Assembly: GCF_021513235.1 (NCBI RefSeq)
Contig: NZ_CP090976.1
Coordinates: 2,728,001-2,792,000 of the forward strand
Direction: 5' to 3'
Source: Kaistella sp. 97-N-M2
Lineage (GTDB): Bacteria; Bacteroidota; Bacteroidia; Flavobacteriales; Weeksellaceae
DNA length: 64,000 bases
The position numbers and the translations under genes are program-made. Positions within the stretch are counted from its first letter, which is position 1; each line of letters opens with the position of its first letter. Shown piece after piece: positions 1 to 7,315 of this stretch. Under the pieces are notes generated by a model. It made no database searches. It was not told where the DNA came from and saw only the letters and a list, made by a program, of their open reading frames with translations.

Positions 1-1328
1 TTGACTCCTAAACCGATGCGAACGCCCATATCTTTTCGTTCGCCAAAAACATAATCATCCCAGTCGTCTGTAAATCCCAAATCATATTGCGACATCAGAC
101 GGAGGGCAAAATTCCTGTCAATTAAATATTCAACACCGCCGCCGACCTGCGCTTTGTAAAAATTTTTGCGGTTTGTAAAAAAACTTCCCACTCCCGTATA
201 GACGAAGGGAGAAAATTTATATTTCGGTAAAAAAAGATATTCTACATTTAATTCGGAAACCAGTACGTTTTTCTTAATGATTCCGGTGTTTTCAATAGTC
301 ACGCCGTTTAAATTGACTTCCGCATTGATGTTGTCGGTAATAAAATATTTAAAACCCAGTTTTCCACCGAGATTCATTTTTGCGCCTACATAATCACCTT
401 TAATTTTAAAGCCTTCTATATTCGCAAAGACCGCCATTTTACCACGATTTTGCTCCGGGAATTTATTCCCGATGATTCTCGAATCATTAATCTTTTCTTC
501 GGCCTGATAACTGGCTATTATCTTATTGAAGTCGCTGGGATGTTTTAATTTGCTGGCCCACAGATTATCTTTCACTCCTTCGATAATTAAGGAATATACC
601 GCCTTTTCGATGGCTTCTGTAACTGCCAGTTGAACAGGTTCGTTCTGCGTAATTCCGATATCGGACTCAAGAAGCCTTTCGGTATCGATGAAACGGAAGA
701 AATTTCCGTTAAAACTGGTTGACAAGATGGTTTTTGACGTATAAACCGTTTTAAGAATTTCTCCGGTAGACGTAGAAACCGCGCGGATATAGACGGTAAT
801 TCTATCCTGCCGATACTGTGCGCCGGCACCCAGGCCGAAATATCTTGCGCCAATTCCGCCGGTCATCACATTGGTGTCATAGGAAATTACGCCACCTTCC
901 AAAATTATTCCAGCAAAAAGAAGTGGGGGCAACGTTGCACTTTCCCCGTCGTTGCCGGAGTATTCTTTTCTTGTGGTGCGAATAATCTGCCTTTCGTTCA
1001 TTAAATTCCCAATATTTTCGCGTTCAATGGGAGTGAACCACCGGCTGTCCTCCAAAGCTTTTAAAAGTATTGCGGTTGTACCCTGCGGAATTGCGGTACT
1101 CCAGCTCGCGCCGTTTTCCGTTGCCTTATACTGACCTGTTTGATCTCTGAATTTGTATACGCCCACAACAATTTTATCTTTGGGTGCAGGCAGGTTTTTA
1201 ATTTCGGATGTGTAAGGGGTTATTTCTCCTAACGTTGATTTTTCGCTGTTCGTGGGAATGTTAAAAAGCGTGCAACTTTGGAGAAGAATAATTAGAATGA
1301 GACTTAAAATTTTAATTGATGTTTTCAT
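1..1328 (-). CDS. csgG: CsgG-type curli secretion lipoprotein with C-terminal beta-barrel domain (3' end cut by window)
   Basis: Outer-membrane secretion channel for curli subunits. I translated it from the ATG at 1328; the frame is open to base 1, so the C-terminus lies outside the window. The signal peptide ends in a lipobox, LLQSC, with Cys19 as the lipidated residue. Residues of about 40-300 match the CsgG family: IVVGVYKFRDQTGQYK, an IPQG/LLKALEDSRWF stretch, then ERENIGNLMNERQI, and VYIRAVSTSTGEIL near the end of the core. From about residue 300 there is an additional glycine- and aromatic-rich region (AKMNLGGKLGFKYFITDNI, then FSPFVYTGVGSFF) that resembles an OmpA-like outer-membrane barrel and is absent from E. 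coli CsgG. It is the last gene seen of a leftward operon, 22 nt after csgF. The family call is firm; the barrel is inference from pattern. Confidence 0.88.
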   Translation of the reverse strand, partial: MKTSIKILSLILIILLQSCTLFNIPTNSEKSTLGEITPYTSEIKNLPAPKDKIVVGVYKFRDQTGQYKATENGASWSTAIPQGTTAILLKALEDSRWFTPIERENIGNLMNERQIIRTTRKEYSGNDGESATLPPLLFAGIILEGGVISYDTNVMTGGIGARYFGLGAGAQYRQDRITVYIRAVSTSTGEILKTVYTSKTILSTSFNGNFFRFIDTERLLESDIGITQNEPVQLAVTEAIEKAVYSLIIEGVKDNLWASKLKHPSDFNKIIASYQAEEKINDSRIIGNKFPEQNRGKMAVFANIEGFKIKGDYVGAKMNLGGKLGFKYFITDNINAEVNLNGVTIENTGIIKKNVLVSELNVEYLFLPKYKFSPFVYTGVGSFFTNRKNFYKAQVGGGVEYLIDRNFALRLMSQYDLGFTDDWDDYVFGERKDMGVRIGLGV

Positions 1329-1350
1329 AGGGTGGGGGGATTTTTTCTCT

Positions 1351-1761
1351 TTAACCGCCGGGTACTACAATTTGAGACTGCTCACCCGTATCGGTGTTCA
1401 GAATACTGATGAGTAATCCCTGACCGGTTTGTATTACTTCTAAATAGATAGAGCCGAAAACATATGTTCCGGGTTGTAAGCTGCCGTCGCCGAACTGGTC
1501 TCCGAAAAGTTTTCGGGAAAGTTCGCTAAGAACCTGCCTGTTTAAACTGTCTGTAAAACTGTCTAAAGAATTCAGGTTGCCGAGACCGTTAGTTCTGCTG
1601 TTTCCCTCATCAAATTGATTCTGAGAACTGGCAGAACTTAGTAGCCATTGATAATTAAAAGTTTCACCTCCAAAAGCGGGATTAACTGGTTTGTAAACAA
1701 ACTGCTGTCCGTACGATACAATGCCGGCAAGCAGCAGTGCTGTAATTATTATTTTTTTCAT
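1351..1761 (-). CDS. csgF: Curli assembly factor CsgF
   Basis: Accessory protein that in E. coli binds the CsgG channel at the cell surface and couples curlin nucleation to secretion. The 136-residue product has a cleavable signal peptide (about residues 1-19, ending SYGQ). The mature N-terminus QFVYKPVNPAFGG is the hallmark CsgF segment that inserts in the CsgG pore, here with the NPAFGG core intact. The middle (about 45-85) is Asn/Ser/Leu rich, and the C-terminus QSQIVVPGG is also typical. It lies 6 nt downstream of csgE and 22 nt upstream of csgG, so co-expression in one operon is very likely. Length matches the family. Confidence 0.9.
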   Translation of the reverse strand: MKKIIITALLLAGIVSYGQQFVYKPVNPAFGGETFNYQWLLSSASSQNQFDEGNSRTNGLGNLNSLDSFTDSLNRQVLSELSRKLFGDQFGDGSLQPGTYVFGSIYLEVIQTGQGLLISILNTDTGEQSQIVVPGG

Positions 1762-1767
1762 GACGTG

Positions 1768-2487
1768 TTAGTATTTGAAATCCCGGTTTCGAAGACTGTT
1801 TTGCGAATTGTATTCCATCAAAAGTGCCAGCGCTTTATCGCTCTCGGCATCCAAAGATTCTTCATCAGGTTTCGACTGGAAACTGTAGATAACCTGATCG
1901 TTCTGCATGATCAAAATTCTGCTGCTTCTGCCAAAGGAGGGAAGCTCAGAAACCGTAATTGTTCCTTCGTATTTTTTGTTGAACTGGGAATATTTTTTAA
2001 AGAAACTTTCATAGAAAGCTTGTCCCATCCTGGTTTTGGTATCATCGACGGTTAATCCGGTAAGTTCCACTCTGTTTTCGGGGATGTAACTTACGTCATC
2101 TTTAAACTGATCTGCATTAACTTCCAAACTGTCTTTGGAAAGCACTTTATTAGTATGTTCATCCTTGACGAAGAGGAAAACTTTAAGAGCGTCTTTTTTG
2201 GTGACTTTAATGGCATTTTCCGAAAGTATTTTTGTTTCATTGGGTTTTATTGAAAATTTCCCGCTTTGCTTGTTAGAGGAATTTCCCGCTTTGCCTTTCT
2301 TTACGGAAACCATTACATAATTTAAGTCATAATGAATTGCTGAATTATTTTTAACGGTTGCTTTTATTTTTAGCATTTCGTTATTATTTTCGGTAGTTAT
2401 TTTTCCTGCGATATCGGTGCTGTTTTGTGCAGCTGTTTTTGCAAAGAAAAATACGGCCAGAATTGCGATGAGAGTTTTCATTTTCAA
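1768..2487 (-). CDS. csgE: CsgE-family curli chaperone with additional N-terminal CsgH-like domain
   Basis: CsgE is the periplasmic cap and specificity factor of the CsgG channel. At 239 residues this protein is nearly twice the length of E. coli CsgE. After a signal peptide (about 1-20) there are two parts. Residues of about 125-239 look like CsgE (GLTVDDTKTRMGQAFYESFF, then ITVSELPSFGRSSRILI and VIYSFQSKP). Residues of about 25-120 form a separate all-beta domain (IKATVKNNSAIHYDLNYVMV, then GKAGNSSNKQSGKFSI, then KILSENAIKV) that resembles CsgH, a curlin-binding anti-amyloid chaperone described in alphaproteobacteria. The CsgE part is confident; the CsgH resemblance is from memory of the pattern and needs a profile or structure comparison. 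It sits between the minor curlin gene (5 nt) and csgF (6 nt). Confidence 0.8.
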   Translation of the reverse strand: MKMKTLIAILAVFFFAKTAAQNSTDIAGKITTENNNEMLKIKATVKNNSAIHYDLNYVMVSVKKGKAGNSSNKQSGKFSIKPNETKILSENAIKVTKKDALKVFLFVKDEHTNKVLSKDSLEVNADQFKDDVSYIPENRVELTGLTVDDTKTRMGQAFYESFFKKYSQFNKKYEGTITVSELPSFGRSSRILIMQNDQVIYSFQSKPDEESLDAESDKALALLMEYNSQNSLRNRDFKY

Positions 2488-2492
2488 GGTGT

Positions 2493-2900
2493 TTAGTAAT
2501 TTCTCATAAAAATCGTGGTGTCATTGGCGTTAATGTTAATTTTCATTCCATCAGAAATACTGTTGCTTCCAGTAATATCAAGATAATTCCCAGAACCATT
2601 CACATTAATCTGCGCGTTGGTCGGGTAATTATTAGGATTAACAAAAAGAACGGTATTGTAATTTCCAGATTGGGTAAGCTCGATGTAACCTGGGGTTTTA
2701 TCGATCACATTCATTTTATTTCCAATTCCTATCTGGGTGGCCATATCAATGCTTCTGTAATCCTGATTTGTCTGCATCATCTGTACGCGATCGTAGTAAT
2801 CTAAAATATTCGAACTGTTAATCTTGTTTAAAGAAATATCCTGGGCACAAAGAAATTGAAGAGTGAAAAAACATATGACTAATGGTAAAAAAGTTCTCAT
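2493..2900 (-). CDS. Minor curlin-like protein, candidate nucleator (CsgB analogue)
   Basis: Small secreted protein of 135 residues with a signal peptide (about 1-20, ending LCAQ). Residues of about 55-110 carry a few loose curlin-type units (QIGIGNKMN, QSGNYNTVL, NGSGNYLDI), separated by less regular sequence. The remainder is Asn/Ile rich and ends IFMRNY. Its position between the repeat-rich curlin gene (62 nt upstream) and csgE mirrors csgB beside csgA in other curli operons, so a nucleator or fibre-anchoring role is the natural inference. The sequence itself does not prove which curlin role it has. No domain other than degenerate curlin repeats is visible. Confidence 0.7.
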   Translation of the reverse strand: MRTFLPLVICFFTLQFLCAQDISLNKINSSNILDYYDRVQMMQTNQDYRSIDMATQIGIGNKMNVIDKTPGYIELTQSGNYNTVLFVNPNNYPTNAQINVNGSGNYLDITGSNSISDGMKININANDTTIFMRNY

Positions 2901-2962
2901 TGTTTCGTAATTAAAATACAGGAGAAGGCAATCTTCCCCTGTATTTATTTTTAAATGATGTC

Positions 2963-3781
2963 TTAGTTAGATTGGGTAATAATCATAGAGTTGGAATTAC
3001 CGATCTGAGTACCAATATGCACGTGGTCATCACCAGTTTGCCAAGTATCAGAATAGTTATTGTTACCAATTTGCCAATCATCAGCAAGGTTTCCATTACC
3101 CCATTGGTATTGTACCAAATCGTTACCGTTGCCTACCTGTAAGCCTAAAGTAGTGTTATCATTACCTGTTTGGTGAGAATCAGCAGAGTTATTATCACCC
3201 ATTTGAGTATGGTCAGCATAATTTCTGTTACCATCCTGAAGTTGATGAATATAGTTATCGTCTCCGTCTTGATACGCATTAGCCTCATTTCGGTTACCAT
3301 ACTGGTCTTGTTGCACATAGTTAAAATCTCCCATTTGCTCGGAAGAAGCAACGTTTCTGTTTCCAACCTGAGTTTGTAAAGCTTCATTAAAAGCACCATC
3401 CTGCATTGCATAGGTATCATTTCTATTACCTTGTTGGTATTGCTCAACAGAGTTTAGCAATCCATTTTGATCAGTTTGTGCCATGTTTCTGTTCCCGTAC
3501 TGCTCAGTAACGTTTGAGTTTAAAATCCCTACCTGATCTACATCAATAGAGTTTCTGTTTCCCTGGCTTAAAGCATCGTTGTAATTCCAGATTCCGGTTT
3601 GATCAATGTCTGCATCATTACGGTTACCGTCTTGAGTAAGATAGTTTTCGTTTTGAAAACCAGTTTGGTCAACAGTTGCCGTGTTCAGATTTCCAAGTTG
3701 ATTAGTTACATCAACGTTTCCTTGTGCGTAAGCGAAGCTTACAGTCATAAGTGCAACAGCACTTGCAAATAATTTTTTCAT
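2963..3781 (-). CDS. csgA: Major curlin-like amyloid subunit (CsgA-type), 22 repeats of 11 residues
   Basis: Secreted amyloid fibre subunit. Residues 1-20 form a signal peptide ending AYAQ. From residue 23 to 264 the mature protein is 22 back-to-back units of exactly 11 residues following x5-Q-x-G-x-x-N, plus a shorter final unit. Conserved Gln, Gly and Asn at fixed spacing are the curlin signature. E. coli CsgA has five units of about 22 residues; this one equals about eleven such units. Units 3 to 15 alternate strictly: odd units end QxGNRN, even units carry hydrophobic or acidic residues there (GIWN, GILN, GAFN). The alternation fades after unit 16. It is the first gene of the leftward operon, with a -7 box TACATTTG at 3814-3821. 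Confidence 0.9.
   Translation of the reverse strand: MKKLFASAVALMTVSFAYAQGNVDVTNQLGNLNTATVDQTGFQNENYLTQDGNRNDADIDQTGIWNYNDALSQGNRNSIDVDQVGILNSNVTEQYGNRNMAQTDQNGLLNSVEQYQQGNRNDTYAMQDGAFNEALQTQVGNRNVASSEQMGDFNYVQQDQYGNRNEANAYQDGDDNYIHQLQDGNRNYADHTQMGDNNSADSHQTGNDNTTLGLQVGNGNDLVQYQWGNGNLADDWQIGNNNYSDTWQTGDDHVHIGTQIGNSNSMIITQSN
2990..3715 (-). repeat. 33-bp coding tandem repeats of the curlin gene
   Basis: Twenty-two in-frame 33-bp units encode the 11-residue curlin repeats. Seven of them share the DNA for a GNRN turn, which gives the region a visible 66-bp super-periodicity. It is coding DNA and not CRISPR or a mobile repeat. Confidence 0.9.
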
Positions 3782-3813
3782 GGTTAAAAAATTTTATTGG
3801 TTAGTTTGTCGTA

Positions 3814-3821
3814 CAAATGTA
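3814..3821 (-). promoter_or_regulatory. -7 box of the curli operon
   Basis: CAAATGTA on the plus strand reads TACATTTG on the minus strand, a perfect Bacteroidota -7 element 32 nt before the curlin ATG. No TTTG is seen at the -33 distance, so an activator may be needed. Confidence 0.55.
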
Positions 3822-4077
3822 GAATGATGCACTTGTTATAGTCTCACCGAAACTATTGAATCTTAAAAAATAGACAGAAACTATGACCGTCTTCGTCTAA
3901 TCACCAACCGCTTTGCGTGTTTAGACCTTTTTATAGTTGTTGTAAAAAATAATCCCCTTTAAAGCACAAATTAGCAAAGCTTTACATTTAGTTTAAATTT
4001 ATTTAAAGTAACAGTGCGATCGCTGCGTCTTATTAATATAGCACGTTTATACTCGAAAAATAAACTAGGAAACTTTT

Positions 4078-4107
4078 TTTGTTTATAAGTTTTCTTTTGT
4101 ATATTTG
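4078..4107 (+). promoter_or_regulatory. Promoter of the TetR/RND operon (near-leaderless)
   Basis: TTTG at 4078-4081 and TATATTTG at 4100-4107, spaced 18 bp, match the Bacteroidota -33/-7 consensus. The first in-frame ATG is only 9 nt beyond the -7 box, so the transcript should have almost no leader. Confidence 0.6.
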
Positions 4108-4116
4108 CCGCCGAAT

Positions 4117-4731
4117 ATGGAAGACAAACAAAATTTTTTATTGAAGGCGGCCAATCTTTTTATCGAGAACGGGGCGAAAACACTGACGATGGACGACATT
4201 GCGCGCGAATTCGGCATATCCAAAAAAACGCTTTATCAGAAATACAGAAATAAAGAGGAGTTGTTGGAAGAAGTATTGCAATTTAAATTGGGAGAGGTCA
4301 TCCAACGGATGAAATATCTGGACGAAAATATTGAAAATGCTGTAGAAAGAATGGGCTGTCGCGATGTGGAGATCGACAGGGTCTCTCATTCCAATAATAC
4401 CATCCTCATTCGTCAACTTATTAAATATTATCCCGCAATTTTTAACAAACACATGTTAAATTTTTCCGAGCAATTTTCCGAAGTTCTCGTTCATAATATT
4501 GAAAAAGGTCGTACACAGGGCTATTACCGGAAGGATTTCGATGCGCAGATTTATACGAAAATATTTTTCCAGATTGTAATGTCTTATGACAGTTCGCCGC
4601 ATCTGAATACAACAATCATCGATCGGGAAGACTATAACAATGAAGCAATGATGATGTATATGAACGCGATCACCACAGAAAAAGGAAAAGAAGTTCTCAA
4701 AAAAATTTACTCTAAAAAAGATAAACAATGA
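4117..4731 (+). CDS. TetR/AcrR family transcriptional regulator
   Basis: One-component regulator, likely repressor of the efflux genes that follow. The N-terminal helix-turn-helix is at about residues 10-50 (AANLFIENGAKTLTMDDIA, then EFGISKKTLYQKYRNKEEL), a clear TetR_N match. The all-helical C-terminal part, where ligands bind, is not assignable to a subfamily. I chose the ATG at 4117; an upstream TTG at 4105 overlaps the -7 box and cannot be used. It lies 65 nt before the TolC-like gene in the same direction, so it probably heads the operon and controls it in response to a pump substrate. Length (204 aa) is normal. Confidence 0.88.
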   Translation: MEDKQNFLLKAANLFIENGAKTLTMDDIAREFGISKKTLYQKYRNKEELLEEVLQFKLGEVIQRMKYLDENIENAVERMGCRDVEIDRVSHSNNTILIRQLIKYYPAIFNKHMLNFSEQFSEVLVHNIEKGRTQGYYRKDFDAQIYTKIFFQIVMSYDSSPHLNTTIIDREDYNNEAMMMYMNAITTEKGKEVLKKIYSKKDKQ

Positions 4732-4796
4732 ATTTAAGACGAGAAATCTTCGCACACCTCATCGATAAAATAAGTAACAAATAACCAGAATATAAA

Positions 4797-6146
4797 ATGA
4801 CCAATTGGAGAAAAATGGCTCTCGGTGCAGGTTTATTTGCACTCTCAGTCTCCGGACTGCAGGCGCAGCAAACAGTTACCCTGAAACAGGCCATAGAGTA
4901 CGCGCTGCAAAACAAAGCAGACGCCCTAAAAGCCAGATTAGATGTCCGCAATGCGGATTATCAGATCATTGAAGCAAAATCGAATGCGCTGCCGCAAATT
5001 AGTGGTGTGGCGAATTTAACGTACAATCCTATATTACAAACGTCCGCGTTGGATGTGGGAGCCTTTAGCGGCGGACCCAGCAATATACAGTTAATCTCTC
5101 TCGGCCAAAAATGGAATGCCGGCGCGGGTTTACAGCTTTCTCAAGCCATCTTTAACCAAAAGGTGTTTATCGGGCTGAAAGCAGCGAAGTCAACAAAGGA
5201 ATTTTATCAACTGAACGCACAACTGACCGAAGAACAGATCATTGAGCGTGTTTCCAATGCTTATTTCCAGGTTTTTACAATTCAGCAGAAAAAAGAAACT
5301 TTGGAAAGCAGTTATTCGAGTACGGAAAAAGCGCGGAATATTATCAAAAGTTTATTCGACAACGGTCTTGCGAAAAAAGTGGATCTCGATCGAACCAACG
5401 TGAACTTAACGAACATCAGTACTGTTCTAAAACAACAGCAAAACGGCATCAACCAAGCGGAAAATGCGCTGAAATTTTACATGGGAATGCCCATCGAAAC
5501 CGAAATTGAACTCGTAAAATCCGACATGGAAGTAACGCCTCATTTATTGGAAGATGTGGTATCTACCGATGAAAGATCGGAGGTAAAAGTTCTTGCAAAG
5601 CAAAAAGAACTTTTGGAATTTAATAAAAAAGCCGTGGAAGCCGATTATTACCCAACAGTGGGATTGAATGCGAACTACAGTTGGCAAGGATTAGGCGATA
5701 AATTTCCTTTAACCAATGGTAAAAAAGACGGCGTTTATTGGGGCGATTACTCAGCAATTACGCTTGGCGTAAATATTCCGATTTTTAACGGATTTGCCAC
5801 GAAAGCACGCGTTGCCATGGCGCAAATAGAACTCGATAAATTAGATGTTGATATTGCAGATACAAAATTAGGCTTGGATCTTTCTTACCAAAACGCAAAA
5901 TCTCAAATTGAAAACAGCCTTTCTGCTTTAGATAATCAAAAAGCCAATGTTGGTCTTGCAGAAACCGTTCTTTCGAATACGAAAAGCAACTACCAATACG
6001 GTTTAGCCACGCTGACGGATTTACTGGAAGCTGAAAATGCTTTGGTAGAAGCCAAAAACAATTACAGCAACGCCATCTTAGATTATAAAATTGCTGAGAT
6101 CCAGTATTACAAATCGAAAGGAGAACTCCGAAACTACATTAAATAA
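4797..6146 (+). CDS. TolC-family outer membrane efflux protein
   Basis: Outer-membrane channel of a tripartite efflux system. The 449-residue product has a signal peptide (about 1-23, ending LQAQ) followed by two outer-membrane-efflux repeats: about 27-225 beginning VTLKQAIEYALQNKADALKA, and about 255-445 with long helices ending ALVEAKNNYSNAILDYKIAEIQYYKSKGEL. The LPQISGVANLTYN segment and its internal counterpart YYPTVGLNANYSW mark the paired beta strands of the barrel. It lies between the TetR gene and the adaptor gene (20 nt), consistent with one operon for the complete pump. Confidence 0.93.
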   Translation: MTNWRKMALGAGLFALSVSGLQAQQTVTLKQAIEYALQNKADALKARLDVRNADYQIIEAKSNALPQISGVANLTYNPILQTSALDVGAFSGGPSNIQLISLGQKWNAGAGLQLSQAIFNQKVFIGLKAAKSTKEFYQLNAQLTEEQIIERVSNAYFQVFTIQQKKETLESSYSSTEKARNIIKSLFDNGLAKKVDLDRTNVNLTNISTVLKQQQNGINQAENALKFYMGMPIETEIELVKSDMEVTPHLLEDVVSTDERSEVKVLAKQKELLEFNKKAVEADYYPTVGLNANYSWQGLGDKFPLTNGKKDGVYWGDYSAITLGVNIPIFNGFATKARVAMAQIELDKLDVDIADTKLGLDLSYQNAKSQIENSLSALDNQKANVGLAETVLSNTKSNYQYGLATLTDLLEAENALVEAKNNYSNAILDYKIAEIQYYKSKGELRNYIK

Positions 6147-6166
6147 ATAGAAGAAACAATATTCAC

Positions 6167-7240
6167 ATGAAAGCAAGACCAATTATTTACACCGTATTAG
6201 CGCTAATACTTGTTGCAGCCGGCGTTTATACGCTCATCAATAACAAAAAGAAGAATGAAGCGGAAACGGCTATCGTTGCGCAAAAAAATACTGATATTTC
6301 CGTCAATGTAACCCAGGCGAAATACGAACATATCACGAATGATTATTCTTCTAACGGAACCTTTGCACCATACCAGGAACTGTCTTTTCCGTCCGAAATC
6401 AGCGGAAGAATTGTACGCGTTTTAGTTGATGAAGGCAGTTACGTAAAGGTAGGACAAACCGTTGCAACCATCAAAAAAGATCAGTTGGAAGTTGATAACT
6501 CCAACGCAAATGCGGCGTACCAAAATGCGGTGGTCGACAATCAACGTTATGAAAATGCTTATAAAACGGGCGGCGTTACCAAGCAGCAGTTAGACAACTC
6601 CAGACTTCAGGTAAAAAATGCCAGCGCACAGTTAAAGCAGGCTAACCTAAGAATTGGTGATACCAATGTAAGAGCAAGCATCAGCGGAATCATTAACAAA
6701 AGATTAATTGAGCCCGGTTCTGTGGTGTCTCCCGGGACGGTGATGTTTGAAATCGTAAATGTGTCCAGACTTAAATTAAAAGTAAACGTGAATGAATCTC
6801 AGGTTGCGAACTTAAGAGTCGGCGACGAGATCGATGTGAAAGCCAGCGTTTATCCGGATGCAGACTTTAAAGGAAAAATCAGTTTCATCGCACCTTTGGC
6901 AGATGCTTCACTGAATTTCCCCGTAGAGATTGAGATCAGCAACACTTCAAACAATCAGCTTAGAGCCGGAATGTACGGTACAGCCATATTTAATTCCAAA
7001 GATTCCGGAACGCAGCATGCCATGTTGGTTTTACCGAAAGATGCCTTTGTGAACGGCGTGAGCAGCAGCCATGTTTTCGTGGTGCAGCCTAACAATACCG
7101 TTAAACTGACGAAAGTGGTCACCGGAAGAATTTTTGGCGATCAAATTGAAATTTTAAGTGGAATTAAAGAAGGCACAACGGTAGTAACCACCGGCCAAAT
7201 CAATTTAATTGAGGGTGCAAAAGTAAAAATTGTAAAATAG
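6167..7240 (+). CDS. RND efflux periplasmic adaptor (HlyD/AcrA family)
   Basis: Membrane-fusion protein bridging the inner-membrane RND pump and the TolC channel. The 357-residue product has an N-terminal membrane anchor (about 7-25), then the split biotinyl-lipoyl-like domain (PSEISGRIVRVLVDEGSYVK at about 75-95, and IRASISGIINKRLIEPGSVV-like sequence at about 165-190), a short alpha-hairpin between them (about 105-155), a beta-barrel domain and a C-terminal membrane-proximal domain ending GQINLIEGAKVKIVK. There is no lipobox, so it is anchored by the N-terminal helix. Gene order TolC, adaptor, pump is common in Bacteroidota. Confidence 0.92.
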   Translation: MKARPIIYTVLALILVAAGVYTLINNKKKNEAETAIVAQKNTDISVNVTQAKYEHITNDYSSNGTFAPYQELSFPSEISGRIVRVLVDEGSYVKVGQTVATIKKDQLEVDNSNANAAYQNAVVDNQRYENAYKTGGVTKQQLDNSRLQVKNASAQLKQANLRIGDTNVRASISGIINKRLIEPGSVVSPGTVMFEIVNVSRLKLKVNVNESQVANLRVGDEIDVKASVYPDADFKGKISFIAPLADASLNFPVEIEISNTSNNQLRAGMYGTAIFNSKDSGTQHAMLVLPKDAFVNGVSSSHVFVVQPNNTVKLTKVVTGRIFGDQIEILSGIKEGTTVVTTGQINLIEGAKVKIVK

Positions 7241-7315
7241 AAAAGATCAGGTTGTAAGATTTCAGATGGTTTATACCACAATCTTACCACCCGAATCTAA
7301 AATCTAAATATATAT

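Larger units (their letters stand above)
3782..4116. other. Divergent intergenic region between curli operon and TetR/RND operon
   Basis: About 335 bp without a gene. It holds the curli -7 box (3814-3821, minus) and the TetR promoter (4078-4107, plus). The middle, about 3860-4060, shows no ORF or hairpin that I trust. It probably contains operator sites for the curli regulator, which is not identifiable here. Confidence 0.6.

Noticed and set aside
587..853. 88-codon minus-strand ORF
   Set aside because: It is out of frame with csgG, which covers the same bases with strong family motifs.
2990..3715. Regular 33-bp and 66-bp direct repeats looking like a CRISPR array or minisatellite
   Set aside because: They are in frame inside the curlin gene, encode the Q-x-G-x-x-N units and have no conserved repeat/variable spacer structure.
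3841..3853. CGGTGAGAC on the minus strand in front of the curli promoter as a fourth copy of the GGGTGATTT element
   Set aside because: Only part of the 15-mer matches and the distance to the -7 box is about 28 nt instead of 37 from the first base, so it does not share the architecture.
4105..4116. TTG start for the TetR regulator four codons upstream
   Set aside because: It lies in the -7 box of the promoter, so it would not be in the mRNA.
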